Assembly: GCA_002471805.1 (NCBI GenBank)
Contig: DKQR01000223.1
Coordinates: 838-13,355, forward strand
Reading direction: 5' to 3'
Origin: Fidelibacterota bacterium UBA7303
GTDB lineage: Bacteria > Fidelibacterota > Marinisomatia > Marinisomatales > UBA1611
DNA: 12,518 nt
The notes under the pieces are model-generated. The model worked only from the letters and a program-made list of their open reading frames with translations. It was not told the DNA's origin and made no database searches. Below, in pieces: positions 1 to 7,845 of the stretch. The translations under genes and the position numbers were made by a program. Within the stretch, counting starts at the first letter, position 1. The number at the start of each line of letters is the position of its first letter.

Positions 1-3000
1 GCCCAGTGGATTGATGAAGGAGCATTGGAAACAACTGCTGTAGATGTAACAGATTTATTTTTCAGTGAATATGCGGAAGGTTCCAGTAACAATAAATATC
101 TGGAAATCTATAATAGTTCGGACGCAAGCGTAGATCTAAGCGCCTATAGTATATCGACCTGTAGTAATGGTTGTGATGCTACCGGCGAGTTTGATTATCC
201 AGATAACGTAACATTTGCAGCTGGGACTGTTTTAGCTGCTGGTGATGTGTATGTAGTCTGTCATGGTAGTGCGAGTGATGAAATTAGTGCAGAATGTGAT
301 CAGACATTTACCTACCTAAGCAATGGGGATGATTTTCAAGCGCTTACACTTGCTGGTGCAACGGCAAGCGCATACACCGTGGTAGATCAAATAGGCGATT
401 GGGGTGATGACCCTGGCGATGGATGGGATGTGGCCGGTGTTACAGATGGCACCAAGGATCACACTCTCGTCCGAAAATCCACCATTACCAGCGGTAATAC
501 GGATTGGTCGGCTTCCGCAGGGACCTCAACGGATAATTCTGAGTGGATTGTACTGGATCAGGATACCTGGGATTATGTTGGTTCGCATCCGCATAATGTT
601 TCGCCTACCATTAGCAGTATTGCTATCCAACCTTCATCTCCAACGGAAGCAGATGATGTAACAGTATCAGCAGTTATCACGGATGATGGAACCATTGCCA
701 GTGCAACATTGACCTATAACACAGGATCAACTGACACTGATGTTACCATGGCCAATACAACGGGTGATACCTATACCGGGACAATACCGGCGCAGGCGGC
801 TGGTACAACTGTTACATTTTCAATCACAGCTGTTGATAATGAAGATGGCACTACCACATCCGCTGAATCTTCTTATTTGGTGAATTCAACAGGTGGAGCA
901 ATTACTGCAATTTATGATATTCAATATACAACAGATTCATCAGGGGATTCGCCTCTGAATGGACAAACAGTCACTATCAGCGGTATTGTTACAGCTGAAT
1001 TCTGGGGGAGCAGCAGTAATCGTTATCTTTATGTCCAGGATGCCGAAGGGCCTTGGAACGGGGTTGTATGTTTTGAATATGATGGCTGGGACACCTTTGA
1101 TTTCACATCATCGGCAGGAACGGTCCATTCAGTAGCAGAAGGGGACAGCGTCACTGTTACAGGAACAGTAGATGAATATTATAACTTAACAGAAATTGTT
1201 GATGTAACGGAAGTTATTATTTATGGTCCAGCTGTCAATATGATCAGCCCTGCTGTTGTTACGCCCGGACAGATTATGACCGGAGGATCTGATGCAGAAG
1301 CTTATGAAGGATGTTTGGTAAAAGTAGATAATGTTACTGTTGATGATGCGGACCTTGGCAACGGTGAATGGTCAGTTACAGATGGAACAAATTCTGTTCA
1401 CGTAGATGACATCTGGGATTATTATTATTTTCCTGAAAGTGGGCAGGTATTGGCTGGAGTTAGCGGCGTTATGACTTATACATACAGTAATACAAAACTC
1501 GAACCCAGGCTGGCTCGGGACGTGGTGGAAGCAGAGGGTGACCCTGTAAGGGTACAGCGCGTCCAGCAGGTGTTGTATAGCGACCTGATCAATGCAGGCA
1601 CAGATGAAACATCAGATGTTTCCTATATGTTTGGAGATACAGTAACTATAGAAGGCGTCATAACTATGCCAACAGGCTTAAGTTATGCCGGTGATGGTGT
1701 GAAATTCATATTTGCGGATATTAATGGAGGCCCCTGGAGTGCTATTCTCTCTTATGATCCAGACAGTTCCGCTTTTCCTGCGCTGTTCGAAGGGGATTTG
1801 ATCCAGGCAACGGGCTACATATATGAATACAGTACAGGACCCGCGAATATGACGGAGCTGTTTATTACGGAACCGATCAATATTCTTGATTTTGAACAGC
1901 CATTGCCTGCAGTTGATATTGTAAATACAGGTGACCTGCGATGGCCAACAACAGCTGAACAATGGGGCAATGTTATGGTGAGTGTTGAAGATGCAATTGT
2001 AACAAATAATGAATTGCAATATGAAATATTTGCCTTGGATGATGGTACTGGTTCAGTGCTGGTGGATGATGATTCTGACAGCATTCAGGTTTACTTTGAA
2101 ACAGTTGGTCCGCCTCCGGTTGGATCTCTGGTGCAATCCGTTGAAGGCTGGCTCTATCATCACTATGGTAGCAATGCAGATTCCACGGCATACAAACTCT
2201 GCCCTCTTTATGTTGATGATATGGTTTTTGGTTCTGGTCCGCCATCTATATCGGGGATTGGCAGGGAGCCCTGCGCACCAACTTCCGCTGATACAGAAGT
2301 TTCCATATCCTGCGTGATTATGGATAATTCTGATATTGCCAGTGCCGAGATCCATTACTCTGTTGATGGAGGTGCTTATCAAACAGTTACCATGTCTTCC
2401 ACGGGGGATTCTACCTGGACAGGTATTATACCAGTAGCCAGTAATAATGAGGTGAATTATTATATCACGGCTACGGACGATGGTGTGGATCAGGCGGAGC
2501 CGAAGACCAGTATGTTTCCCTATGACATAGAATATGATCAGCTGGGCTTTTTGGTAACAGATGATTTAACCATTGCACATGTGCAGGAAACTCCCTGGCC
2601 TTCCGGCATTACCCGTTACCAGGACTGTGTAGTAACCTTAAATGGTATTGTTACTGCGGATACAGCGCAGTATTCCAGCGGATACAGTTCTTACGCCTTT
2701 CAGGATGGAACAGGCCAGTGGAATGGACTGGTATTCGATACCCCGGAACTAGTTACCCTGACCAGAGGCGATGAGGTGGAAGTTACCGGTACCATTGATG
2801 ACTTTGATGCAGACTGGCACTTTAAATTCGATGGCAATACGCGTTTGATCAATTCAACTGTAATAGTCCTCAGTACTGGAAATGATGAACCGGCTCCTGC
2901 TCTTGTGTCTGCTGGTGATTTGGCACAGGATGGTGAAGAAGTTGAATCCTACGAGGGTGTAGTTGTAAAACTTGAAGGTGTTACAGTTTCAGCATTGAAT

Positions 3001-3510
3001 CCCTATGACTGGTCCATTACAGATGCTTCCGGAGGAATTACACTCATTGATGATGATATGGCTACCATGTCTGCGGATAATTTTATGAGCGCTCTTGCAG
3101 AAGGTCAGGAACTGGAACATATCATGGGCATCTTCAACTACAGTTTTGGTACGTATAAGGTTCAAATACGTGACCTGGCTGACCTTGGACAGACCATGGG
3201 TATCAATGATGATATCAATCTGAATCCCTATGTCTATAGGCTTCTTGATAATTTCCCCAACCCTTTCAATCCAGAAACGCATATTCATTTTGAACTGGGC
3301 GGACAGGAAATGGTGAAACTGATAATCTATGATGCCCTGGGGCGCCAGGTGCGGACCCTTGTCAACGGCCAAAGCTATACTCCCGGTTTCCATGCAGTGA
3401 ACTGGAACGGCAGAGATAACAATGGCCAGTCCGTTCCTTCCGGTGTCTACATCTACCGGATAAAAGCGGGAAGTTTTATTGCTGACAATAAAATGTTGCT
3501 GGTGAAATAA
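1..3510 (+). CDS. Large secreted modular protein, 5' end missing: lamin-tail, Ig-like and OB-fold modules with T9SS-type C-terminal sorting domain
   Basis: The frame is open from base 1, so the gene begins upstream and the TTG at 25 is not a start. It reads 1169 visible residues to TAA at 3508-3510. The first residues (AQWIDEGALE) resemble the end of a planctomycete-type cytochrome c domain. A lamin-tail-like domain follows (about 16-195), with FFSEYAEGSSNNKYLEIYN and four cysteines (54, 58, 87, 99), as in secreted nuclease-type proteins such as ExeM. Then come an Ig-like domain (about 204-295), OB-fold-like modules (about 304-510 and 520-745), a second Ig-like domain (about 748-840) and a third OB module (about 855-1063). 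The C-terminal 100 residues are a FlgD-like/type A sorting domain with FPNPFNPET at 1085 and GVYIYRI near the end, typical of type IX secretion cargo. No nuclease catalytic domain is visible. Inferred role: surface-attached or released binding protein; function unknown. Confidence 0.9.
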   Translation, partial: AQWIDEGALETTAVDVTDLFFSEYAEGSSNNKYLEIYNSSDASVDLSAYSISTCSNGCDATGEFDYPDNVTFAAGTVLAAGDVYVVCHGSASDEISAECDQTFTYLSNGDDFQALTLAGATASAYTVVDQIGDWGDDPGDGWDVAGVTDGTKDHTLVRKSTITSGNTDWSASAGTSTDNSEWIVLDQDTWDYVGSHPHNVSPTISSIAIQPSSPTEADDVTVSAVITDDGTIASATLTYNTGSTDTDVTMANTTGDTYTGTIPAQAAGTTVTFSITAVDNEDGTTTSAESSYLVNSTGGAITAIYDIQYTTDSSGDSPLNGQTVTISGIVTAEFWGSSSNRYLYVQDAEGPWNGVVCFEYDGWDTFDFTSSAGTVHSVAEGDSVTVTGTVDEYYNLTEIVDVTEVIIYGPAVNMISPAVVTPGQIMTGGSDAEAYEGCLVKVDNVTVDDADLGNGEWSVTDGTNSVHVDDIWDYYYFPESGQVLAGVSGVMTYTYSNTKLEPRLARDVVEAEGDPVRVQRVQQVLYSDLINAGTDETSDVSYMFGDTVTIEGVITMPTGLSYAGDGVKFIFADINGGPWSAILSYDPDSSAFPALFEGDLIQATGYIYEYSTGPANMTELFITEPINILDFEQPLPAVDIVNTGDLRWPTTAEQWGNVMVSVEDAIVTNNELQYEIFALDDGTGSVLVDDDSDSIQVYFETVGPPPVGSLVQSVEGWLYHHYGSNADSTAYKLCPLYVDDMVFGSGPPSISGIGREPCAPTSADTEVSISCVIMDNSDIASAEIHYSVDGGAYQTVTMSSTGDSTWTGIIPVASNNEVNYYITATDDGVDQAEPKTSMFPYDIEYDQLGFLVTDDLTIAHVQETPWPSGITRYQDCVVTLNGIVTADTAQYSSGYSSYAFQDGTGQWNGLVFDTPELVTLTRGDEVEVTGTIDDFDADWHFKFDGNTRLINSTVIVLSTGNDEPAPALVSAGDLAQDGEEVESYEGVVVKLEGVTVSALNPYDWSITDASGGITLIDDDMATMSADNFMSALAEGQELEHIMGIFNYSFGTYKVQIRDLADLGQTMGINDDINLNPYVYRLLDNFPNPFNPETHIHFELGGQEMVKLIIYDALGRQVRTLVNGQSYTPGFHAVNWNGRDNNGQSVPSGVYIYRIKAGSFIADNKMLLVK
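910..3190 (+). repeat. Protein-level repeat: three copies of a paired OB-fold-like module within the secreted protein
   Basis: Three stretches (about 910-1530, 1558-2245 and 2560-3190) share a two-part layout. The first half has a 'V-I-G-I-V-T' strand, a 'QDG/QDA..PWNG' or 'GGPW' turn, then 'GD-V-TGT-' and ends near 'I'. The second half begins with 'V..G.L', has 'YEG..VK.....VTV' and 'W.ITD/W.VTD', and ends in an 'R-L-D' stretch. The first and third copies are each preceded by an Ig-like domain (about 610-888 and 2242-2520) with 'PTEADDVTVSAVI' and 'PTSADTEVSISCVI'. The middle copy lacks one and is more diverged. The DNA itself is not obviously repeated, so the duplication is old. Confidence 0.65.
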
Positions 3511-3523
3511 ACGTTTATATAAC
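3496..3523 (+). promoter_or_regulatory. Weak candidate sigma-70-like promoter for the downstream operon
   Basis: TTGCTG at 3496-3501 and TATAAC at 3518-3523 are separated by 16 bases, at the end of the upstream gene. The -10-like box matches the consensus at five of six positions and the -35-like box at only three. A start about seven bases downstream would put the hairpin at 3528-3560 at the very 5' end of the mRNA. This is the only promoter-like arrangement I could find before the seven-gene run. Promoter consensus in this lineage is not known to me, so the call is speculative. Confidence 0.2.
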
Positions 3524-3527
3524 GTGA

Positions 3528-3565
3528 AAAAAGGGCAAAGTGATACACTTTGCCCTTTTTATTTT
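3528..3565 (+). terminator. Strong intrinsic terminator, symmetric enough to work on both strands
   Basis: A perfect 15-bp inverted repeat pairs 3528-3542 with 3546-3560 around a three-base loop (ATA). The GC-bearing core is GGGCAAAGTG / CACTTTGCCC. It is followed by T5-A-T4, and preceded by an A-run that gives a U-tract on the opposite strand. It lies 17 bases after the stop of the secreted-protein gene and ends only 6 bases before the TTG start of the next gene. It most likely ends transcription of the upstream gene and separates it from the operon. Confidence 0.9.
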
Positions 3566-3571
3566 CTACCC

Positions 3572-5095
3572 TTGAAAAAATACATTCTATTCATTTTTAT
3601 CCTTGCTGGCTGGACCTGCAGTCGCTGGGAGTACGATGACCCCTCAGAAATGGTGCCGGCGGCAGCACCAGAAACCTATTTATCTTTGACGGCCACGGAT
3701 ACCATCTACGCCAGTGTGGACTCCAGCGGTAGCATGATTTATACCATTGGTGAAACTCCTGACCCGGGCATGGTCTGGGATACCCTTGACCAGGCTTTCA
3801 CAACCATTACTACCAGCAGGCAGGTTCTCCATTGGTGGGGAGAAGATGCTGACGGGCAGGTACTTGGTTATTATTATAAGTGGAGTTCGGATTCTTCCTG
3901 GACTTATACAGATCTGGAAAGTGGCACCTTTTATGTCCCGATTCGCTCTGAACTGGATGTATTTAGTTTTGAAGTTAAAGCAGAAGATGATGATAGCAAT
4001 GTAGATAACACACCCTCGAAAATTGTACTGCCAATTCGTAATTCTGAACCAACTATTTCTTTTCGGTATCTTTCCAATCCGCAGATCGCAGATATTGGTG
4101 GCGACACCAGCTATACCTTTCCCACACGCACTTTCAACTGGGATATCTATGACCAGGACGGCAATGAAACTATTACAGATATTTATTACGCTCTGGATGA
4201 CACCTGCAGCACCTGCTGGATTCGCTTGAACGGCAATCAATCCAGCCTGACCCTCACTGGATTATTGCCGGGGCGGCATACATTTTACCTGCGGTGTCAG
4301 GATATTGCAGGTGCCATAAGTTCCATTACCCAGTTTCCCGATACAGCGGTACTAAATGAGGCCCAGGTGTGGGTTGTAAAACCTGTTATTGGTGATGTGC
4401 TGATTGTAGATGATTATCCCCTGGATAGTCAGAATAATACTCTTAATTGGTATACGAGCCTGATGGATACAATAACTGGTGAAAATGGTTACTCCACCTG
4501 GGAGATTGGGGATGAACTGCCTTACTCATCTGCGGATATAACAGCCAATCTCAATTATTTCAAGCACGTGGTCTGGTTTGCGGCCTACAATAACACAGCT
4601 GCCGCCAATGACACCTATAATGCTGCAGAAGCCAGCCTGTTGAACTTTGTTATGGGCGGAGGAAACCTGTTTATTAATCCTATTGATTTTGAGGACACCA
4701 CCTTTACCTGGTTTCCCCTTGATTCTATAATGACGCTGAATCCTAATGGGCGCTTACGACCCGGCAAGGAACTCATATGTGATATTGATACCACACTGAA
4801 CCTGTCTGTTTCTCATTTAATCGCTGTTCGGGTAAAAGGCTTCTGGCCGGATGAATCTGAGTTCGCCGAGATACGGGAAATCTATCACATGGCAGATCCG
4901 GAAAGTGGAGACAACTGGCAGGGGAACCCTACCGTATGTTCTATCGGCCAGTATCGGGTTTCGCCTACGGAATTATCCGGCAAGGTGGTGATCCTGACTT
5001 TGCCGCTACATGATGGATACCGCCCTAAACTGAATGGCAATGGATCTTCTATAAAATTGTTTCAGTATTTATTTACGGAGGAATTCAGCGAATGA
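3572..5095 (+). CDS. Probable surface lipoprotein with Ig-like domains and a GATase-like C-terminal domain
   Basis: I place the start at TTG 3572, giving 507 residues that begin MKKYILFIFILAGWTCSRWE. This is a compact export signal with a candidate lipid-anchoring Cys16, although the residues before it (G-W-T) are a poor lipobox. The in-frame GTG at 3524 would add 16 residues encoded by the terminator hairpin, so I reject it. Two Ig/fibronectin-like regions follow (about 80-155 and 160-265), with a CxxC pair (Cys212, Cys215) in the second. From about 274 (GDVLIVDDYPL) to the end is an alpha/beta domain with 'KHVVWFAAYNN' and 'LLNFVMGGGNLFI', reminiscent of GATase-like/DUF4350-type folds. No catalytic triad is evident. 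The stop overlaps the receptor start by four bases (ATGA), so the two are translationally coupled. A role as a surface partner of the receptor is inferred; it has no SusD features. Confidence 0.75.
   Translation: MKKYILFIFILAGWTCSRWEYDDPSEMVPAAAPETYLSLTATDTIYASVDSSGSMIYTIGETPDPGMVWDTLDQAFTTITTSRQVLHWWGEDADGQVLGYYYKWSSDSSWTYTDLESGTFYVPIRSELDVFSFEVKAEDDDSNVDNTPSKIVLPIRNSEPTISFRYLSNPQIADIGGDTSYTFPTRTFNWDIYDQDGNETITDIYYALDDTCSTCWIRLNGNQSSLTLTGLLPGRHTFYLRCQDIAGAISSITQFPDTAVLNEAQVWVVKPVIGDVLIVDDYPLDSQNNTLNWYTSLMDTITGENGYSTWEIGDELPYSSADITANLNYFKHVVWFAAYNNTAAANDTYNAAEASLLNFVMGGGNLFINPIDFEDTTFTWFPLDSIMTLNPNGRLRPGKELICDIDTTLNLSVSHLIAVRVKGFWPDESEFAEIREIYHMADPESGDNWQGNPTVCSIGQYRVSPTELSGKVVILTLPLHDGYRPKLNGNGSSIKLFQYLFTEEFSE
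5077..5081 (+). promoter_or_regulatory. Ribosome binding site for the TonB-dependent receptor
   Basis: GGAGG lies 10 bases before the ATG at 5092. It fixes that start and is the strongest Shine-Dalgarno match in the window. Several other genes of the run have none and seem to depend on coupling to the preceding stop. Confidence 0.75.
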
Positions 5096-7845
5096 GGGTT
5101 TCTCTGATATCCTTGCTCCCGGTGTTTCTTGCTGCCCAGGGCGCAGGGGGGATCACAGGAAAGATCATAGATATCAACGGTGCCGGCCTGCCTGGTGTCA
5201 ATGTGATGGTAAAAGGGACCTATTACGGTGCAGCATCCGACCTGGAGGGGCATTATCGGATTGATAAAATAAATCCCGGTAGTTATGATGTGGAAGTTTC
5301 CATGATTGGCTATAAGGTGATCCTGAAAACGGGAGTCAAGATCGAGCCGGAAGAAATATTAACACTTGATTTCACCCTGGAGGAAACTGTACTGAGTTTT
5401 GGCGAAGATGTAGTTGTTATGGGGAAAAAACCCCTTTTTGATGTGGATGAGACTGCTTCCCTGTCCCGGGTGCGCAAGGAAGATATCGAGAACAAGGTTG
5501 TCTCCAGCGTTGAAGACATCTTATCCGAACAGATCGGTGTTACCACCCAGGATAACGAGATTCACATCCGCGGCGGACGTATTGATGAAAGCCTGTTTAT
5601 CGTGGATGGTTTTTCGGTGAAAGACCCGCTTACCGGGTATTCCGGAAACCTGTTTGTCAATGCCGATGCCATTGAGGAGTTGGAAATCGTAACCGGCGGG
5701 TACAATGCGGAGTACGGCCAGGCCATGTCCGGTGTGGTCAATATAAAATTGAAGGAGGGCCGGGAACGGTATGAAGGATCGTTAAAGTATGCCAGCGATC
5801 GACTGTTTGACGATCAGTTTAATACGGACCGCATTGAATTCAACTTTGGCGGTCCCGACCCTTTTTTGCAAACACTCCCCGCCTGGTTGGGTATGGATCT
5901 GCCGGGTCGTTTTTCATTTTTCTTGAATGGATACAGTAAGGTCTATGACGGCAATTTACCCGTAGCCTCAAAACTGTATCCTCACCGCTTCTGGTCATCT
6001 GGGCTACTTTCGGAAACATCGGCGGATGAAATGATGCGATCCTTGGTGCCGAGGGAAAATAATGACTGGCACGCGCTGTATAAGCTGGCCTGGGAACTAT
6101 CAGCCCAGAAAAAACTAGCCCTGTCCTATGACATGTCCATGAATATCAACCAGGGCTACTACATGCCCCGTGCTTTTGCCTCAACCTATTTCCCCTATGC
6201 TTACATGCAGATATTGGATAACTATAACACGGTTACACGGGATACCCGGCTTTTGAACCTCAATTGGACCCATACCTTATCCACAAGATCTTTCTATGAA
6301 CTTACCATTGGCAAATTCGTGACCATGGAGCACAGTGCAGTCCAGGATCTGATGTGGAATAAATACCAGGAGCGGCTGGACCTGGAACCCATAAACTACA
6401 GCCTGGATGGGACCAGCAAGGACGGAAATATATATATAACCTACGGCGATGAATTTTATGATACGGGATTTGCACCGGAATGGTATGATCTGGTCAGCGA
6501 CAATGCCCGCCTGGATCTGGACTGGACCTATCATACCGAATCGCGGCATAAGATCAAGACAGGATTTGAACACACCACCACGGATCTGCAGGTTCTGGAC
6601 ATTGATGAACCCTGGAGCGGTTCATCTGCTTTTGGTGCCAACTATGACAGTTATAATGCCAGGACTTATTTTGGCGCCTTTTACATTCAGGACAGGATCG
6701 CATTCGAGGGAATGACCCTGAATCTGGGAGTCCGCACCGATTACTGGATTCCGGGACGCTATGTGGAAGAGGCCATTGATGATACCAGTAATATTATCAT
6801 CACGGATGAGGCCCGTGCCCTGTTTACAAAAGAAACTTTTTCTTTTCCATGGATTGGAGGGCCCTATCGCATGAAGGCACGGTTGAGCCCCCGGTTTGGT
6901 ATTTCCCACCCGGTGACGGATAACGATGTCCTTTATTTTTACTACGGTCATTTTTCACAGCTGCCCACATTTCAATATGTCTATGCAAAAATAAACTCTA
7001 AGGCCCAGTCCACCTATCAGGTCTTTGGCAATCCGAACCTGAACCCGAAAACCACTGTGCAGTATGAGATTGGAATCAAACACCGCTTCAGTGAAGACCA
7101 GATCCTGGAATTGAAGGCTTACTGGAAAGATATGTTCGACTATGAAACGTCTCAGACCATTCGTCCATCCAATCCCAAATACGCTCACCTTTCTTTCAAT
7201 ATGTATTTTAATGCGGACTATGCCCGGGCCCGGGGTGTGGAGGCAATCCTGAAAAGCCGCCTGTTTAATAACTGGTATGCCGATGTGAATTTCAATTACA
7301 GTATCGTGACCGGAAAAAGCTCATCACCCCTGGATAATCTGCTGGTACAGGCCGGCCAATTGTCCGAAAAACCACTGGGGGAAAATTATATGAGTTGGGA
7401 TCGGCCTATTCATTTTTTTACCAATCTATCTTATAGCCATCCCAGTAACTGGGGGCTCTCTATCCGGCTGGACTATGAATCCGGACGTCGGTACACGCGC
7501 TCGATTATTGATGAGATCCTGGTGGTGAATGGACGGGAATATTATAACGGTCCCCGGGAAGATGACCTTCCCTATGCTTATCTTGCTGAGATCCCTTCCC
7601 GAAATATTGATCTAAAAATTTTTAGAACAATCAAGCGAACACATTTCCGGATCAAGGCCTACCTGGAAGTAGAAAATCTGCTTGATGAAAGAATCCCGCG
7701 CAGGATAAATCCCTTCACTGGACGAGGCTATGATGAAGGTGAAATCATTGGTTACTATCTGGCCAACAGTCCAGACCCAAATCTGGATCCGTCAAGATAC
7801 CGTAAACCACGAGCAATAGAACTGGGCCTGCAGCTGATTTTTTAA
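5092..7845 (+). CDS. TonB-dependent outer-membrane receptor with N-terminal carboxypeptidase-regulatory-like domain
   Basis: This 917-residue protein starts with a short signal peptide (cleavage probably near LAAQ, residue 16). A CarboxypepD_reg-like beta-sandwich spans about 20-100 ('GKIIDINGAGLPGVNVMVKG', 'G.Y.I..I.PG.Y.V'). The plug domain spans about 106-223, with VVVMGKKP, IHIRGG (157-162), FIVDG and GGYNAEYGQAMSGVVNI (202-218). The rest is a beta-barrel with alternating aromatic strands, ending in a terminal Phe as outer-membrane barrels do. The family imports large or scarce ligands using energy from TonB-ExbBD, which are not encoded here. It lies between the lipoprotein gene (4-base overlap) and the PorV-like gene (1-base overlap). 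There is no SusD neighbour, so a classical glycan-uptake SusCD pair is unlikely. The ligand is unknown; related receptors in Marinimicrobia and Calditrichota-like bacteria are mostly uncharacterised. Confidence 0.95.
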   Translation: MRVSLISLLPVFLAAQGAGGITGKIIDINGAGLPGVNVMVKGTYYGAASDLEGHYRIDKINPGSYDVEVSMIGYKVILKTGVKIEPEEILTLDFTLEETVLSFGEDVVVMGKKPLFDVDETASLSRVRKEDIENKVVSSVEDILSEQIGVTTQDNEIHIRGGRIDESLFIVDGFSVKDPLTGYSGNLFVNADAIEELEIVTGGYNAEYGQAMSGVVNIKLKEGRERYEGSLKYASDRLFDDQFNTDRIEFNFGGPDPFLQTLPAWLGMDLPGRFSFFLNGYSKVYDGNLPVASKLYPHRFWSSGLLSETSADEMMRSLVPRENNDWHALYKLAWELSAQKKLALSYDMSMNINQGYYMPRAFASTYFPYAYMQILDNYNTVTRDTRLLNLNWTHTLSTRSFYELTIGKFVTMEHSAVQDLMWNKYQERLDLEPINYSLDGTSKDGNIYITYGDEFYDTGFAPEWYDLVSDNARLDLDWTYHTESRHKIKTGFEHTTTDLQVLDIDEPWSGSSAFGANYDSYNARTYFGAFYIQDRIAFEGMTLNLGVRTDYWIPGRYVEEAIDDTSNIIITDEARALFTKETFSFPWIGGPYRMKARLSPRFGISHPVTDNDVLYFYYGHFSQLPTFQYVYAKINSKAQSTYQVFGNPNLNPKTTVQYEIGIKHRFSEDQILELKAYWKDMFDYETSQTIRPSNPKYAHLSFNMYFNADYARARGVEAILKSRLFNNWYADVNFNYSIVTGKSSSPLDNLLVQAGQLSEKPLGENYMSWDRPIHFFTNLSYSHPSNWGLSIRLDYESGRRYTRSIIDEILVVNGREYYNGPREDDLPYAYLAEIPSRNIDLKIFRTIKRTHFRIKAYLEVENLLDERIPRRINPFTGRGYDEGEIIGYYLANSPDPNLDPSRYRKPRAIELGLQLIF

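Noticed and set aside
25..27. TTG as the start codon of the large secreted protein
   Set aside because: The same frame is open back to base 1, no signal peptide follows, and a lamin-tail domain begins almost at once, so the gene continues upstream.
1678..2382. Overlapping minus-strand reading frames of 89 to 113 codons opposite the secreted-protein gene
   Set aside because: They lie opposite a clearly coding strand, show no domain-like pattern or ribosome binding site, and are expected by chance there.
3511..3525. Short inverted repeat ACGTT-TATAT-AACGT
   Set aside because: It has only five AT-rich pairs and sits next to a far stronger hairpin; it could be an operator but there is no second copy in the window to support this.
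3680..4240. 186-codon minus-strand frame opposite the lipoprotein gene
   Set aside because: It is the longest antisense frame, but its product is Ile-rich with no motif, and the + strand frame has clear protein features over the same bases.
5092..7845. SusC identity for the TonB-dependent receptor
   Set aside because: No SusD-like gene is adjacent, and the carboxypeptidase-like domain alone is found in many non-SusC receptors.
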